Positions 62,272 through 64,000 of a DNA stretch of 64,000 nt are shown piece by piece. Both the position numbers and the translations under genes were made by a program. The stretch is taken from contig NZ_JWMA01000005.1 of assembly GCF_000812465.1 (NCBI RefSeq), forward strand, positions 36,697 to 100,696. The letters are read 5' to 3'. Source of the DNA: Cupriavidus sp. IDO (lineage in GTDB: Bacteria; Pseudomonadota; Gammaproteobacteria; Burkholderiales; Burkholderiaceae). Positions within the stretch are counted from its first letter, which is position 1; each line of letters begins with the position of its first letter. The notes under the pieces were generated by a model, which saw only the letters and a list, made by a program, of their open reading frames with translations, ran no database searches and had not been told where the DNA came from.

Positions 62272-63882
62272 TCAGTGCCTGCCGTTCAGCTGCGCGCCGC
62301 TGACCACCGGCTTTGCCTTCTGCCAGTACAGCATGGGGAACCCCGCCTTGTCCGGCATCGCCCACGGTGCCGCATCGCTGTTGCCGAATGACCAGCCCAG
62401 CGCTTCATACGTCGGCTGTTGCTGCAAGTTGGACAGCCTCGTGCTCTGCCCGTCCTGGCCATTGGGATCGTTGACCGGCGTAGTCGTCAGGTGCATGTCG
62501 CCGCGTGCCAGGTTGCCGGAGAGCGTTGCCGTGGCCAGGTTGCCGGCGATGCGATGGACGTCCGTCTTGCCGGGAGCGCCCGCCATGTTGGGCGCCGATG
62601 CCACGCTGGCCCTGATGCTGCCGTTACTGATCAGGCCGACCAGCCCGCCAACCTCGTCTTCCGCCGCGGCGCCGGATTCCGAGTAGCAACGGAGGATGTC
62701 GGTGGAATAGGCGGCGCCCACCAGCCCGCCAAAGCGGTTGCCGCTGACGTCCGGACCCGACGACTGGACGTTGGCCATGGCCATGTAGCTATCCGTGATC
62801 TGGCTGTCGGTGGCGTAGCCTACCAGCCCGCCGACCGCCGCCTGCCCAGGGGACGACAACACACTGATGGAGGCATAGCTGCCGAAGATGGCGCTCTTGT
62901 TCATGGCACCAACGAGCCCGCCTGCGTCGCCGCCGGTAGCCGTCACGGCAATGCCGGCCGGCGTTGTCACCCCGACGTTGCGCAGCTCCGCGCCTTCCTC
63001 CAGGATGCCCGCGATCGCCCCGACGTCCCGCATGCCAATGATCCCCGGGCTGGCTACGCGGACCTCGAGATTGCTGATCCGTCCGCTTGCCACGCCAAAC
63101 AGGCCAACCGCCATGCTGCCGCCCCGGTCGATGCGCAGGCTGCTGATAGTGTGACGATTGCCATCCAGCTGGCCCGAGAACCCGGCGCCGCCCTGGTTGC
63201 CGATCGGCAGCCAGCCCAGCCCGTCGGCACAGTGCACCATGGTCCGGCTCGAGCATTCCGAGCCCGGCGCTCCGGTGTTCCAGTTGCCCAGGTCGATATC
63301 TGCTACCAGCTTGTAGGACTTGTCCAGCCCGAGGCGGATCGCATCGAATCCCGACGCCGAATCGATCAGCTTGGCGTGGGCTGCGTCGCTGCCGTCGCCG
63401 TCCCAGATCGCGTACAGCACGATGTCCTGCACGACCGCGAACTGCGCGAGCTCGGCCGGGCTGTACGAAGTGCCGCTGCCGTCGGGCCGCGTGTTCCAGC
63501 GATAGAAGGCGGTGTACGCGGTGTCGGTAATGGTCGGGATGTTCTGCGACAGGTCCACCACGGTGCCGGTGCTCACGGTGCCCGTCAATGTGGTGCCGCC
63601 GCCGGCGAAGACACCGGCGCCATTGGCGTCGAGCGTGTAGGTGGAGCTGCCCTGCCAGCGCGCGTAGACGATGCTGCCGTCCTGCAGGATGGTGCCAACA
63701 CTGACGGGTTCGCCCGCGCCGGCCTCGGTCGTGCTCCATGCCACGAACAGGCTGTTCTGGCGCACAGGTGCGGGCGGCAGCGCCTGCACCGCGCCGTCAT
63801 CCCCAAGCACGCTCACGTACGTACCGCTGCCGTCGGGGAAGCTGCCGCCCACGGCGTCAAAGGCGAGCAAAACCGATTGCAA
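62272..63882 (-). CDS. GLUG-repeat surface protein, probably 5'-truncated
   Basis: A 536-codon frame ending at 62272. The N-terminal third has two Listeria-Bacteroides-type repeats (VGGSFPDGSGTYVSV and TAFYRWNTRPDGSGTSYSP...LYAIW). The rest has GLUG motifs (GGLVGAMNKSAIFGSYA, GGLVGYATDSQITDSY, GGLVGAAYSTDILRCYS, GGLVGLISNGSIRAS). Such proteins are large adhesins with a signal peptide. Here there is no ATG or signal: the frame opens at TTG 63882 after a stop, exactly where an IS110 transposase fragment begins, so the start was most likely cut off. Confidence 0.75.
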   Translation of the reverse strand: MQSVLLAFDAVGGSFPDGSGTYVSVLGDDGAVQALPPAPVRQNSLFVAWSTTEAGAGEPVSVGTILQDGSIVYARWQGSSTYTLDANGAGVFAGGGTTLTGTVSTGTVVDLSQNIPTITDTAYTAFYRWNTRPDGSGTSYSPAELAQFAVVQDIVLYAIWDGDGSDAAHAKLIDSASGFDAIRLGLDKSYKLVADIDLGNWNTGAPGSECSSRTMVHCADGLGWLPIGNQGGAGFSGQLDGNRHTISSLRIDRGGSMAVGLFGVASGRISNLEVRVASPGIIGMRDVGAIAGILEEGAELRNVGVTTPAGIAVTATGGDAGGLVGAMNKSAIFGSYASISVLSSPGQAAVGGLVGYATDSQITDSYMAMANVQSSGPDVSGNRFGGLVGAAYSTDILRCYSESGAAAEDEVGGLVGLISNGSIRASVASAPNMAGAPGKTDVHRIAGNLATATLSGNLARGDMHLTTTPVNDPNGQDGQSTRLSNLQQQPTYEALGWSFGNSDAAPWAMPDKAGFPMLYWQKAKPVVSGAQLNGRH

Positions 63883-63886
63883 TTGA

Positions 63887-64000
63887 CACCGGGAGTCATA
63901 TCAACGCGGCGACCCCTACCTGCGCACCTTGCTCATTCACGGCGCTCGGATCGTGCTGTGCCATCTGCGCCGAAAGAACCAGCCTGGCTGGGCGCTGACG
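63887..64000 (+). mobile_element. IS110-family transposase C-terminal fragment (continues beyond window)
   Basis: The plus strand reads HRESYQRGDPYLRTLLIHGA and then RIVLCHLRRKNQ, the familiar end region of IS110/IS116/IS902 transposases (RGDxYLRxLLIHGAR). A stop at 63884-63886 precedes it, so the transposase is 5'-truncated at the junction with the GLUG gene. The rest lies outside the window. Confidence 0.8.

Overview
The window is GC-rich, densely coded chromosomal DNA from a beta-proteobacterium. The gene content (feoAB with a Cys-rich small membrane protein, lutACB-lldP, eutBC, Bug-type solute receptor, LeuA, AidB-like acyl-CoA dehydrogenase, kgtP-like MFS) and the dispersed hairpin repeats point to Burkholderiaceae, most likely Cupriavidus or a close Ralstonia relative. 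The genus is inferred from gene content only. No rRNA, tRNA, CRISPR array or intact mobile element was seen.

Layout. 1-1.2 kb: a MsrP/YedY-like molybdo-oxidoreductase (cut by the window edge) with its b-type cytochrome. 1.28-1.87 kb: first copy of a large hairpin-rich repeat. 2-6.5 kb: a UdgX-type uracil-DNA protein, a PRC-barrel protein, a Fur paralogue, a DMT exporter, a candidate small RNA and a PadR-like regulator. 6.6-10.6 kb: an ABC importer resembling the 2-aminoethylphosphonate (PhnS2-U2-T2) type. 10.7-17 kb: two large c-di-GMP proteins that diverge from a second copy of the repeat (14.1-14.8 kb). 17-23.6 kb: a Csp-type copper-storage protein, fumC, an AmrS radical SAM enzyme, a ferritin-like protein, a universal stress protein and a flavin reductase. 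24-27 kb: MFS carboxylate transporter, LysR regulator, YbaK domain. 27.1-29.6 kb: eutBC with a CsgH-like gene apparently translationally coupled to eutC. 30.9-36.5 kb: lactate locus with GntR regulator, palindromic operator, lutA-lutC-lutB and lldP. 36.5-41.6 kb: CoA-transferase, Bug receptor, acyl-CoA dehydrogenase, LysR. 42.1-44.7 kb: a Fur-boxed feoAB operon. 45-49.7 kb: Ig-like lipoprotein, a leuA gene behind an apparent leucine attenuator, and an ompW-like gene behind a possible FNR box. 49.8-54.3 kb: small stress-type proteins, a broken EF-P remnant, a second UspA, AMP nucleosidase, GNAT. 54.3-62.1 kb: a lipoprotein-like F420H2:NADP reductase homologue, then a TonB receptor, a YncE-like propeller, an ankyrin protein, a PQQ-dependent alcohol dehydrogenase and a cytochrome c4-like protein. 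62.3-64 kb: a GLUG-repeat surface protein whose 5' end abuts an IS110-family transposase fragment.

How it works together. Much of the window handles redox and metals: Fe(II) uptake with Fur sites, copper storage, a ferritin-like protein, lactate oxidation and periplasmic quinoprotein alcohol oxidation. The most suggestive unit is 55.3-62.1 kb. It joins an outer-membrane TonB receptor, a periplasmic propeller, a quinoprotein with the Asp-x-Asp pattern associated with lanthanide-dependent enzymes, and a diheme cytochrome. No PQQ synthesis genes are present in the window, so the receptor may import PQQ or a lanthanide chelate for the enzyme. The most unusual non-coding structures are the two palindromic repeats with compensatory base changes, the leucine leader peptide, and a Fur box in front of a hairpin-rich gene-free stretch.
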